A stretch of 64,000 bases of DNA from CAMLHP01 sp035759745. GTDB lineage: Bacteria; Gemmatimonadota; Gemmatimonadetes; Gemmatimonadales; GWC2-71-9. Under the pieces are notes generated by a model, which saw nothing but the letters and a program-made list of their open reading frames with translations, was not told where the DNA came from and did no database searches. The stretch spans positions 17,452 to 81,451 of the forward strand of contig DASTUF010000040.1 of assembly GCA_035759745.1 (NCBI GenBank), in the 5' to 3' direction. Shown here piece by piece: positions 17,804 to 26,892 of the stretch. The position numbers and the translations under genes are program-made. Each line of letters starts with the position of its first letter. The first letter of the stretch is position 1.

Positions 17804-20800
17804 TCAGAACCGGTAGCGCGCCGCCACCTGCAGCTGGAACGCCGACTCAGCTGGGAGCGTCTCCCACCTCGCAAAGGCGGGATCGAAGCGGAAGATGGGT
17901 TGCGAGCCTCCCTCCGAATCCGTCCCCTGACCGACGTGGTCCAGGATGCCCGGCCGCGCCACCTGGTAGCGACCCCATCCATCGCTGAGCAGGTTGAGCA
18001 GATTGAAGGCATCCAGCTCCAGCTCCAGCACTTGACGCCCGATGGGAATGTCCTGCCTGACCGAGGCGATGGTCGTGTGGGTCCACGGCTCGCGGCAGCT
18101 GTTGCGCGCCACGATCCGCCCGCGCTGACGCCGCAGGCACGGGGCCTCTTCGAGGAAGCGATCGAAAGCGGCGGCCTGCTGGGCCTCGCTGACGGTTTCG
18201 ACGGCACCCGACTCCTCCCGGGTGAAGGACTCGAACCGGATCTCACTGGTGTCGAAGGCGCTTCGCGGCACGTAGATCGGATCGTTGGCGTTGGAACCGT
18301 CGGCGTTGAGGTCGCCGCGCCGGGAGGTGCCGGTCGCGACGTAGGTGAAGGGACTTCCTGACTCGCCCACATAGAAGAACGCGAACCGGGTCGGCCACCG
18401 CCGCCACGGCGCTGTCCAGGTGAGCGCCGCGACGATGCGGTGGGGGAGATCATTGAGCGAGATCCCGAGGGTCGAGTCGTCGTGCCGGCCCGAGACAGTC
18501 CGGGCGTCTGCCCACATCCTTATGCCGGTGGTGTTGACCCGGCTGGGCGACTGCACATCGCGGGTCCGCGAATACGTGTACGCCACGCTGGCACCGATCC
18601 CGTCGGCAAATCGCCGCTCGACCCGGCCCGCCAGCTGGTACGAGTAGTTCCTTGCGGTGTTCTGCAGGTCGATCACTTCGGCATAGCCGGAGCGGAGCGC
18701 GGGCGCTGCGACGCCGTTGGCGTCGATCGTGCCGTAGAGCACGCGGCCAAAGCGATCCACCGCCTGAGGGCCTCGGAGGTTGAGGTTAACCCACATGAAA
18801 TCCGAGAGCTGGCGGCTCACGAGGAGTTCGGCGCTGGCCAGCAGTCCTCCCGGAAGCTCGCGTTCGTAGCCCAGCGACGTGCGGAGCGTGCGTGCCATGC
18901 GCAGGCCGGGATCGAGCAGGTCGACGTCGCCGAACGGGCGCGCCGCCAGCGGAGCCCCCGTGGCGCACCGGTCAGGAGCCGCCTCGTAGTCGGGCACGAA
19001 GGCAGGCGGCAGGCCGGCGTCGGAGGGCTGAAACCCGCAGGTCAGGACACCGATCCCTTCGCCGTGATTTGCCAGCGCGGGCACGTACCACGCCAGTGGC
19101 GGGCGCCCCGTAAACAGCCCTATGCCACCACGGACCCGTTCGTGCCGCACTGCCGAGAGATCCCAGGTGACTCCGAGGCGCGGCGAGAGTTCTACCCGAC
19201 GGCGCGGCATGAGGTCGGTTCGTCGGCCGAACAGAGAGTCGATGGCCGGGTTGTACGGGGCAGTCCCGTCGATCGTGAGGAGTTCGGCCCGAACACCGGT
19301 CGTGATCGCGAGCCGTTCGGCCGGAAGCCACTCGTCGCCGAGGTAGGCGGTGTACTGGCCTCCCCGGAGCGGCCGGCTCTCACTGCCGAAATCCTTGCGG
19401 AGCTCGAATCGTATGGGCGTGCCGGCCTCAAACGCATCCAGGCTGCCGAAGGTCCAGGTGCCGTATCCGCCCGGGACGCCGCCCCGCAGGACCCGAAACC
19501 GCTCCAGCTGAACTCCCGCCACCAGCAGATGATTCCTCGCCCATGGAAGACTGAGCTCGTCCCGGATGGTGAAGGCACGGCCCCGGCCGAAGCGCCCTTG
19601 TGCCGGCTGAGCACTGCCGGCGACCGCCAGCACCGAACCTCCCCGGGTCCCGGGCAGCAACACCCGCACCAGCGGCTGTCGGACCTCGGGCACCTGGTCA
19701 GTGTGATCCCAGCTCAGCGAGGCGAGCAGTTCGTTATGGCCGCCTCGCTCGCGCTTCAGGTCGGTATGCAGCTGCAGGGCCGCGACGTCGACACCCCCCT
19801 CGATCGCCAACCGGTAGCTGGACAAGGCGAAGGTATCGGTGGAGGCGCGGGAGAACCGCTGGTCCCTGATGCGTGCGGACGTGGCGAACGCCATGACGCG
19901 ACTGTTCCATGCGGGGATCGCGGCATCCATCCGGGCAAAGAGGTTGACCAGGGGCGTGCCATTCTCCATGTATCGCGCGGAGCCCGGGGTCAATCCGTAA
20001 CCATCCTGCATGATGCTCTGCAGCCTGGTAAGGTCGGCTTCACGTACGGGGACCTGTGGCAGCTGCCCGGGTGGCTGGCCCAGGTACGGGCCGGAGGCAG
20101 GCCGGGAGAGACGCTGGATCTCGGAAGCGACGAAGAAATGCACCCGGTCCTCGACGATGGGCCCGCCGAGCGAGAAGCCGAGCTGCAGCCGGTCGTAGGG
20201 GCTTGGCACCGCATCGATACCGTCGCGCGCCAGCCGGTCGTTGCGCCAGTACCCGAATGCGGAGCCGCGGAAGTCATTGGTGCCTGACTGGGTAACGGTA
20301 TTGACCAGGACGCCGGCAAAGCTTCCGTAGCGCACGTCGTACGGCGCCACGAGCACCTGATACTCCTTCACCGCATCAAGCGGGATGGACTTCCCGACGT
20401 TCGACGCCGCCGAGACGCTCCCGTTCACGAAGCGCTCGGAGGCGCCGTTGACGAGAAAGCTGTTGAACCGGAGATTGGCGCCCGCGCCGGAGACGCCGGT
20501 TCGCCCGTCGCCGACCTTGGTTGATACGTAGGGCGCGAGGGTAACGAAGTCCTGGAAGTTCCGGTTCAGGGTGGGTAGGCGCTGCACCATCGCTTCAGAG
20601 ACGGTGGTGCCCGAGCTCCCTGACGGAGTTGGTACGGAGCTATGGACCTCGATTGGTTCGAGCTGGATGGCGGCTGGCTGAAGCACGAAGGCGATACTGA
20701 GCTGCTCGCCCAGCCTGAGCCGGAGGGGCGGGCTCTGCTGCGGGAGAAACCCGATGCGCCGCACCTCGACGACGTACGGACCGCCGGGCTCGAGCCCCTG

Positions 20801-21016
20801 GACCAGGAAGCGGCCGTCCACCACCTGGGCACGGACGGAGAATCCGCTGGCGGTGTTGACCACCCGGACGGCCGCGCCATCGAGGCCCCGCCCGTCGGGG
20901 CTCCGTACACTGCCGCGCACCCCGCCGGTCGTCAGGCCCTGTGCGGTCGCGGACGATCCCAGGGGAATGAACGAGAGCAGGAACAGCAATGCGATCGCGC
21001 TCGCGCGCGACTGCAT
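17804..21016 (-). CDS. TonB-dependent receptor-like outer membrane protein with carboxypeptidase-regulatory domain
   Basis: About 1070 residues from ATG 21016, chosen because it begins a good signal peptide (MQSRASAIALLFLLSFIPLG, cleavage near SATA-Q); ATG 21061 is an alternative. An N-terminal CarboxypepD_reg-like fold (GGVRGSVRSPDGRGLDGA) is followed by a plug domain (NRNFQDFVTLAPYV, then KEYQVLVAPYDVRYG) and a long barrel ending in aromatic RYRF, the usual BAM signal. It resembles the OmpA/Oar-like TonB receptors of Bacteroidota and Gemmatimonadota. Substrate unknown. It converges with the kinase gene with only 12 bases between the stops. Confidence 0.88.
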   Translation of the reverse strand: MQSRASAIALLFLLSFIPLGSSATAQGLTTGGVRGSVRSPDGRGLDGAAVRVVNTASGFSVRAQVVDGRFLVQGLEPGGPYVVEVRRIGFLPQQSPPLRLRLGEQLSIAFVLQPAAIQLEPIEVHSSVPTPSGSSGTTVSEAMVQRLPTLNRNFQDFVTLAPYVSTKVGDGRTGVSGAGANLRFNSFLVNGASERFVNGSVSAASNVGKSIPLDAVKEYQVLVAPYDVRYGSFAGVLVNTVTQSGTNDFRGSAFGYWRNDRLARDGIDAVPSPYDRLQLGFSLGGPIVEDRVHFFVASEIQRLSRPASGPYLGQPPGQLPQVPVREADLTRLQSIMQDGYGLTPGSARYMENGTPLVNLFARMDAAIPAWNSRVMAFATSARIRDQRFSRASTDTFALSSYRLAIEGGVDVAALQLHTDLKRERGGHNELLASLSWDHTDQVPEVRQPLVRVLLPGTRGGSVLAVAGSAQPAQGRFGRGRAFTIRDELSLPWARNHLLVAGVQLERFRVLRGGVPGGYGTWTFGSLDAFEAGTPIRFELRKDFGSESRPLRGGQYTAYLGDEWLPAERLAITTGVRAELLTIDGTAPYNPAIDSLFGRRTDLMPRRRVELSPRLGVTWDLSAVRHERVRGGIGLFTGRPPLAWYVPALANHGEGIGVLTCGFQPSDAGLPPAFVPDYEAAPDRCATGAPLAARPFGDVDLLDPGLRMARTLRTSLGYERELPGGLLASAELLVSRQLSDFMWVNLNLRGPQAVDRFGRVLYGTIDANGVAAPALRSGYAEVIDLQNTARNYSYQLAGRVERRFADGIGASVAYTYSRTRDVQSPSRVNTTGIRMWADARTVSGRHDDSTLGISLNDLPHRIVAALTWTAPWRRWPTRFAFFYVGESGSPFTYVATGTSRRGDLNADGSNANDPIYVPRSAFDTSEIRFESFTREESGAVETVSEAQQAAAFDRFLEEAPCLRRQRGRIVARNSCREPWTHTTIASVRQDIPIGRQVLELELDAFNLLNLLSDGWGRYQVARPGILDHVGQGTDSEGGSQPIFRFDPAFARWETLPAESAFQLQVAARYRF

Positions 21017-21130
21017 GCAGCCGGCCAACGCCTCGCGCCGCGCCGAATCGGGATCGACCATGGGTCTCGAAAGGGAGTACCGACCCAAGATATGCCCCGC
21101 CTCTGGGGAAGGCGAGGCTGGGCGGCTCGG

Positions 21131-21223
21131 CGGCTCGGCGCGTCCCGAGCGAAGCGAAGGGACGCCGTGCCGAGCCGCGAGTTTACTCGCGACAAATCGC
21201 CGAGCCGCAAGTTCAGTCGCGAC
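21131..21223. repeat. Two near-identical 24-bp direct repeats plus a CGTCCC/GGGACG hairpin
   Basis: Copies at 21170-21193 and 21200-21223 start ccgagccgc and end tcgcgac, differing at only a few bases. Each contains a small palindrome (gcgag...ctcgc in the first). Just before them, cgtccc (21141) pairs with gggacg (21159) around a gagcgaagcgaa loop, and GGCGGCTC is repeated in tandem. The segment lies between the TonB-receptor start and the recX stop, at the right edge of the accessory block. Confidence 0.65.
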
Positions 21224-21241
21224 GAGGCATGGACGTCGCGT

Positions 21242-21893
21242 TCAGGCAGGCGTGGCAGAGCCAGCCAGAGCGCTGCGCACCGCATCGAGCGCGGCCCTCC
21301 CGCTGAAGCCCCGGCGTGCAAGAAAGGCCAGCAGTCGCCTGCGCTGGACCGGGCGCTCGAGGTGGGCCAGCTGGGGCGCCCGCTTCAGGGCCAGCTGCAG
21401 CGCGGCCTCGGCGGGGCCCTCCTCGTCGGGCCAGTGGGCCGCAATTGCGGCCGAGGCGATCTCGGGATCCACGCCGAGCAATCGGAGGTCGCGCAGCAGC
21501 CGGGCCGGACCCCGCCCTCGGTCCGAGCGGGTCTCGACGTAGTTGGCCGCGAAGGTGGCGTCGTCCAGCAGGCCAAGGGTGGTGAGCCGGGCCAGCGCGT
21601 ACTTCACCGCCGCGGGCGGATGCCCCGACCGCACCAGCCGGCGCCCCAGGTCAGCGGTGGCGCGAGGCCGATGGCCCAGCGCGGTGAGCCCTGCGCGAAA
21701 CGCTGCCTCGTCGTCGGTGAGGCGGCTCAGCTGGGCCAGCCGCTCCGGGGTGAGTTCGTCGCCCTGGGAGATGCCGAGCGCCGCGACCGCATCAGCCGCC
21801 GCCACCCCGAACGGCCGGCCATCCACTGCGAGTCGGACGCAGTTGGGCCGGCGCGGATCGGGGGTGACGCCGGTCAGGCGGGGGGCGAGTTCG

Positions 21894-21901
<8 letters not shown>
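21242..21901 (-). CDS. recX: Regulatory protein RecX
   Basis: 219 residues, with the three-helix repeats of RecX (for example ATADLGRRLVRSGH, LARLTTLGLLDDATFAANYV and FLARRGFSGRAALDAV). RecX caps RecA filaments and limits recombinase activity. The ATG at 21901 overlaps the recA stop by eight bases, the classical recA-recX arrangement. Nothing is unusual apart from the missing alaS downstream, which in many bacteria follows directly. Confidence 0.93.
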
Positions 21902-22958
<1,057 letters not shown>

Positions 22959-23010
22959 GGAAGGCCTCGAGAGTGGTTGTGGCTGATTTTGCATCACCTA
23001 ATTGCCTGCG

Positions 23011-23028
23011 CCCAACATAATACCGAAC
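23011..23028 (+). promoter_or_regulatory. Candidate SOS-type operator upstream of recA
   Basis: The plus strand reads CCCAACATAATACCGAAC. A very similar word, CCGAACATAAACCGAAAC, lies before uvrB (58224-58241 on the minus strand). Both genes are common members of the SOS response, so a shared LexA-type operator is possible. The orientation relative to the gene differs, and the spacer differs by one base. Two examples are weak evidence. Confidence 0.35.
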
Positions 23029-23047
23029 AGGAGCCGAATCAATAGTC

Positions 23048-23076
23048 AGATTGTGGTTTATTTTGCTCCACAATCT
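23048..23076. promoter_or_regulatory. Palindrome between yraN and recA (terminator or operator)
   Basis: AGATTGTGG and CCACAATCT form nine perfect pairs around an 11-base AT-rich loop. The right arm overlaps the yraN stop (23075-23077). On the minus strand TTGATA, 17 bases and TAAACC overlap the palindrome, so it could be an operator within a recA promoter. As a terminator of yraN it lacks a clear U run. Both readings remain open. Confidence 0.5.
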
Positions 23077-23482
23077 ATATCAAGCTCTCTGAAGGCCGGA
23101 ACGCGTCGGGGTAGTGCTCGAACTCCCACCCGGCGCCGGCCCGGCGGACGTCCATGACATCGAACCGGTACTCGTCACCAGCCTGGCCATGGCGCATTAC
23201 CCAGAGCGCGGCGACCCGGGCGATGATGCGCTGCTTGCGCCAGCGGACGGCTTCTACCCCGGCGCCGAAGGTGGAGGAGTTGCGGGTCTTCACCTCGACG
23301 AACGCGACGGTGTGGCCCCGCCGGATGACCAGGTCGACGTCGTGGCGGCCCAGCTTGAAGCGGTGGGCCTCGACCTGCCAGCCGCCGGCGATCAGCCAGG
23401 CCATGGCTTCAAGCTCGCCCTGGAGCCCGACCCGGTGGCGAGCGTCCTGCCACTCGCGAGTGGGGATGAAGGTCCGGTGCAT
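23075..23482 (-). CDS. YraN / UPF0102 family endonuclease-like protein
   Basis: 135 residues of the YraN family, which has a restriction-endonuclease-like fold. Visible: GLQGELEAMAWLIAGGWQV, the core D..(V)EVK signature (GRHDVDLVIRRGHTVAFVEVKTR), and RKQRIIARVAALWV. The cellular role of the family is still uncertain; a link to DNA uptake or recombination has been proposed. It stands alone between the inverted-repeat region and recA. Confidence 0.88.
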   Translation of the reverse strand: MHRTFIPTREWQDARHRVGLQGELEAMAWLIAGGWQVEAHRFKLGRHDVDLVIRRGHTVAFVEVKTRNSSTFGAGVEAVRWRKQRIIARVAALWVMRHGQAGDEYRFDVMDVRRAGAGWEFEHYPDAFRPSESLI

Positions 23483-23591
23483 GGGCCACGATACTGCCCG
23501 ACCCGTGCTCGCCCAAACCCGGGGAGTGCAAGCCAGCGCATGAAATCGCGCATGCAGGAACTGTCAACTCTCGCGGGGAATTTGAACTGCT

Positions 23592-23843
23592 GATTGAGGG
23601 GATTCTGACTCGCAGATTTCGCAGATTCTGGAACTGCGATTTTGAGGAGGGCTCCCAGGATGAATTCCCTCCGCGTGCCAAGCTGGCCAAGGCGCTGTTG
23701 TTTTTTTGGGGAGAGTCTCCGGGTCCCGGCGCGTGGAACTGGCCAAGGGCGCGGGACCGATGCGGACGGCCTTGGTTCGATCTCTATCCCCAAAATCGCA
23801 GTACTAAAATCTGCGAAATCTGCGAGTCAGAATCCCCTCAATC
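23592..23843. repeat. 252-bp MITE-like element with 52-bp inverted ends
   Basis: The end at 23592-23643 (starting gattgaggggattctgactc) is the reverse complement of 23792-23843 at 49 of 52 positions. The 148-base interior has partly matched gccaagctggccaagg and gaactggccaagg words and a run of eight T at 23700. No protein is encoded. The ends contain the doublet aatctgcgaaatctgcg. The element occupies most of the 408-base gap between yraN and ftsK; the rest of the gap shows nothing else. Likely a non-autonomous mobile or REP-like element. Confidence 0.8.
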
Positions 23844-23890
23844 GCAGATCAGAAATCTGTGAGGCAGGATCCCCATTATCGGGGACGGCG

Positions 23891-26149
23891 CTACTTCCCG
23901 GCGTACTCGTCCAGCTGGTCGAAACCAATCAGCACTTCCCTCGGCTTGCTGCCATCGGGCGGCCCGAGAATCCCGGCGAAGTGCAGCTGGTCGATGATCC
24001 GCGCGGCGCGGCCGTATCCGATTCGCAGCCGGCGCTGGAGCAGCGAGGTCGACCCGCCCTGATTCTGGACGCATGCTTCGGCCGCCTCACGGAAGAGTGC
24101 GTCGCGGTCACCCTCGGCGTTGGCGCCCGGGGCCCCGCCGTCGGCCTCGGCCTCGCGCTCCTTCACGAACTGCAGGATGTCGGTCTCCGCCTCCGCCGCT
24201 GCGGCTCGGCGCGCCTCACGCCTGGCGGTGTACCACTCCATGATCCGCTCGGTCTCGTCGGTGCCGATATACGCGCCCTGCAACCGCTGGGGCTCGTTCT
24301 TCCCCGGCGGCAGGAAGAGCATGTCGCCATTCCCCAGCAGCGCCTCCGCCCCGTTGCCGTCGAGAATGGTGCGGCTGTCCACCTTGGACGCGACCTTGAA
24401 GGCCATGCGGCTGGGGAAGTTGGCCTTGATGAGGCCGGTGATCACGTTGACGCTGGGACGCTGGGTCGCAAGGATCAGGTGAATGCCGATCGCTCGCGCC
24501 TTCTGTGCCAGCATCGCGAGCGGCGTCTCCACTTCCGCCTGCACCGTCATCATCAGGTCCGCCAGCTCGTCCACCACCAGCACGATGTATGGCAGCGTCC
24601 CGTCGGTGTATTGCTCCGGGGTCTCCGGCTCCGGCGGCGTATCCGGCTCCTCGGCGGCGATGGTCATCAGCGTGATCGCGGGCCGGGGCGGATTCCGGAG
24701 CGGCTTGCCGTCGGCCACCTTGCGATTGAAGTCACCGACGTTCCGGGCCCCGTTGGCCTGGAGCAGCTCATAGCGCCGGTTCATCTCGTATACCGCCCAC
24801 TTCAGCACGCTGGCGGCATCGTGGTTGTTGGTGACCACCTTGTGCCGCAGGTGCGGCAGCGCGTTGTACACCGACAACTCGACCATCTTGGGATCGATCA
24901 TCAGCAGCCGCAGTTCCCTCGGCGGATAGCGGTAGATGAGGCTGGTGATGATGGTGTTGATGGCGACGGACTTGCCCGACCCGGTCGCGCCGGCGATCAG
25001 CAGGTGCGGCATCTTGCTCAGGTCGGCGATGACCGCACGCCCTTCGAGGTCGCGTCCCAATGCGACGGGGAGCGTGCCCCTGCCCCGCTCCCACTCGCCG
25101 CTCTCCAGCAGCTCGCGCAGCGTCACGATGCGCGCGGTCGGGTTCGGCACTTCGACGCCGACGGCGCCCTTGCCCGGGATGGGCGCCACCCGGATCGAGG
25201 TGGCGCGCATGGTGATGGCGAGGTCGTCCGCCAGCGAGATGATGCGGCCCGCCTTGACGCCTGGGGCCGGGACCACCTCGAACTGGGTCACCACCGGCCC
25301 GGTAGTGCGACCGGCGATCGAGCCTTCCACCTTGAAGGTGCGGAGCGTCTCGAGCAGCAACTGTCCCAGCCGGTCCAGCTGCGCCTCACCGGCGTCGACG
25401 TCGCGCCGAGGTGGCTCCTCCAGCAGCGTGATGGGAGGCAGCCCCGCCTCCTCGTCGGCAGCGGGTCGAAGCTTTTTCCGCTCGGGCTCCTTCGCACCAC
25501 CCTTGCCCTTGAGCAGTGACAGCTTCGGCGCCGAGGCGACTGGCTCCGGCGGCGGCGCAATGACCGGCGCGTCATCTGCTTCGTCCGCCGGTACCGCACG
25601 GCGACGCCTGGCTCGCTCGGCTCTGGTGTCGGCGACCGTGCGATAGGGATCGGCCTCCGGCTCATCCCGGCGCTCGAGCCGCTGGAAGGGGTGCCAGCCG
25701 AAGGTGTAGATGGTGAGTGCGGACAGGGCGAGGGCACCGACGAGGAAGGCACCGATGGAGCCGACCAGGCTCCGGATAGCCACCGCGAGGAAGCCGGGCA
25801 CCACACCCGTAGCCCGGGCGGCGAGGGTGCGATCGGCCACCGCGGGCAGCAGGTCCAGCCGTTCGACGCCGCTCAGCACGGCCACGAAATACGGCACCAG
25901 CAGCGCCAGGCCGCCCATCAGGATGGCGGCGTGCTTCATGTCCAGCCGGGGGATCCGGTCAAAGCCGGCGAGCCCGAGCCCCAGACCGAGAAGTGGCAGG
26001 CCTACCGCCCCGGCGCCGAGCAGGTGCCATAGGCCGTGGCCCAGGGTTCGGCCCACCGGACCGGTGAGCGGAATGGGCAGGAGGGCGAGACCGGCAAAGA
26101 TCCCCGCCAGGAGTGCCGCTATGGCACCGATCCGCCGACGCTCGCTCAT
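23891..26149 (-). CDS. ftsK: DNA translocase FtsK/SpoIIIE
   Basis: 752 residues. An N-terminal membrane part (about 1-145, four or five helices) is followed by a Pro/Ala/Glu-rich linker, the alpha-beta motor domain with Walker A GATGSGKS near 387-394 and Walker B-like IVLVVDELADLMM, and a C-terminal winged-helix gamma domain (about 690-752: SLLQRRLRIGYGRAARIID) that reads KOPS-type sequences. FtsK moves chromosome ends through the closing septum and activates dimer resolution. The ATG overlaps the comB stop by four bases, so it closes the long accB-accC run. Confidence 0.96.
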   Translation of the reverse strand: MSERRRIGAIAALLAGIFAGLALLPIPLTGPVGRTLGHGLWHLLGAGAVGLPLLGLGLGLAGFDRIPRLDMKHAAILMGGLALLVPYFVAVLSGVERLDLLPAVADRTLAARATGVVPGFLAVAIRSLVGSIGAFLVGALALSALTIYTFGWHPFQRLERRDEPEADPYRTVADTRAERARRRRAVPADEADDAPVIAPPPEPVASAPKLSLLKGKGGAKEPERKKLRPAADEEAGLPPITLLEEPPRRDVDAGEAQLDRLGQLLLETLRTFKVEGSIAGRTTGPVVTQFEVVPAPGVKAGRIISLADDLAITMRATSIRVAPIPGKGAVGVEVPNPTARIVTLRELLESGEWERGRGTLPVALGRDLEGRAVIADLSKMPHLLIAGATGSGKSVAINTIITSLIYRYPPRELRLLMIDPKMVELSVYNALPHLRHKVVTNNHDAASVLKWAVYEMNRRYELLQANGARNVGDFNRKVADGKPLRNPPRPAITLMTIAAEEPDTPPEPETPEQYTDGTLPYIVLVVDELADLMMTVQAEVETPLAMLAQKARAIGIHLILATQRPSVNVITGLIKANFPSRMAFKVASKVDSRTILDGNGAEALLGNGDMLFLPPGKNEPQRLQGAYIGTDETERIMEWYTARREARRAAAAEAETDILQFVKEREAEADGGAPGANAEGDRDALFREAAEACVQNQGGSTSLLQRRLRIGYGRAARIIDQLHFAGILGPPDGSKPREVLIGFDQLDEYAGK

Positions 26150-26892
26150 GCGGCAGTCACCACAGCGGGCGTGGTCAGCATGCCGTCGCCGAACCTTGGC
26201 AGCACTGGCCAGGCATCCACGGCCGCCGCCGCGGCAAGGTCGTCGGCATGCCCCTGGGCCAGCAGCTGCCGACCAGCGCCGGAGCGGCGCAGTGGACGCC
26301 GGAAATCGGAGCCGTAGCGTCGCACGAGGTCGAGACTGGCCACAGCGGCATCGTTAAGCCCCCGGACCGAGCGCCGGTCACCGACCGCGGCGTGCAGCAG
26401 CCTGCCCGCAGTGTAGGCATCGTCCAGCCCGAACCCACCAGCGCGCCCGGCGCACAGCAGCAGCAGGCCGCGCCCATCCTCCACCGCCTCACGCGCCCGC
26501 GCCGCCGCGACCGTGAGGTTGACCGCGGCAGCAGCATAGACCTCGGCGGCACCATGCGCGGCCAGCATCGCCGCGGTCCCGTTGGTGGTGCCCATCACGA
26601 CCAGCCTGCCGGCCACCGCGGCCGCCGTCATGTCGGCCGGACTGTTGCCCAGCGCGAAGCCGGGAATCCGCTCGCAGTTGCGCTCGCCCGCGAGCATGGC
26701 ATCATCGCCGAGGCTCCGCGCCAGCCGCACCGCTTCGTCGGGGGTGGCGGCCGGCACGATGCCCCGCGCGCCATTGGCGAGCGCAGTGATCATCGACGTG
26801 GTGGCGCGAAGGATGTCGATCACGAAGACGGTGCGGCCGGCGACCTCGCCGGGCACGAGATCGCGGGGGGTGAACACGACATCGAGCGTCAT
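26146..26892 (-). CDS. comB: 2-phosphosulfolactate phosphatase (ComB) family
   Basis: 248 residues with ComB marks: FVIDILRATTSM near the N-terminus, AGERNCERIPGFALGNSP, GTTNGTAAM and GRAGGFGLDDAYTAG. ComB removes phosphate from 2-phosphosulfolactate in coenzyme M or sulfolactate synthesis. Many bacteria without coenzyme M carry ComB homologues, and no ComA or ComC is nearby, so the true substrate is uncertain. It overlaps accC and ftsK by four bases on either side and appears to be an integral part of the operon. Confidence 0.85.
   Translation of the reverse strand: MTLDVVFTPRDLVPGEVAGRTVFVIDILRATTSMITALANGARGIVPAATPDEAVRLARSLGDDAMLAGERNCERIPGFALGNSPADMTAAAVAGRLVVMGTTNGTAAMLAAHGAAEVYAAAAVNLTVAAARAREAVEDGRGLLLLCAGRAGGFGLDDAYTAGRLLHAAVGDRRSVRGLNDAAVASLDLVRRYGSDFRRPLRRSGAGRQLLAQGHADDLAAAAAVDAWPVLPRFGDGMLTTPAVVTAA

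Noticed and set aside
9984..21016. Prophage or integrative element
   Set aside because: No integrase, transposase, structural or conjugation gene and no attachment site; only gene content and broken synteny suggest insertion.
23048..23076. Classical rho-independent terminator of yraN
   Set aside because: Stem is perfect but there is no U run on the minus strand; kept only as a palindrome of uncertain role.
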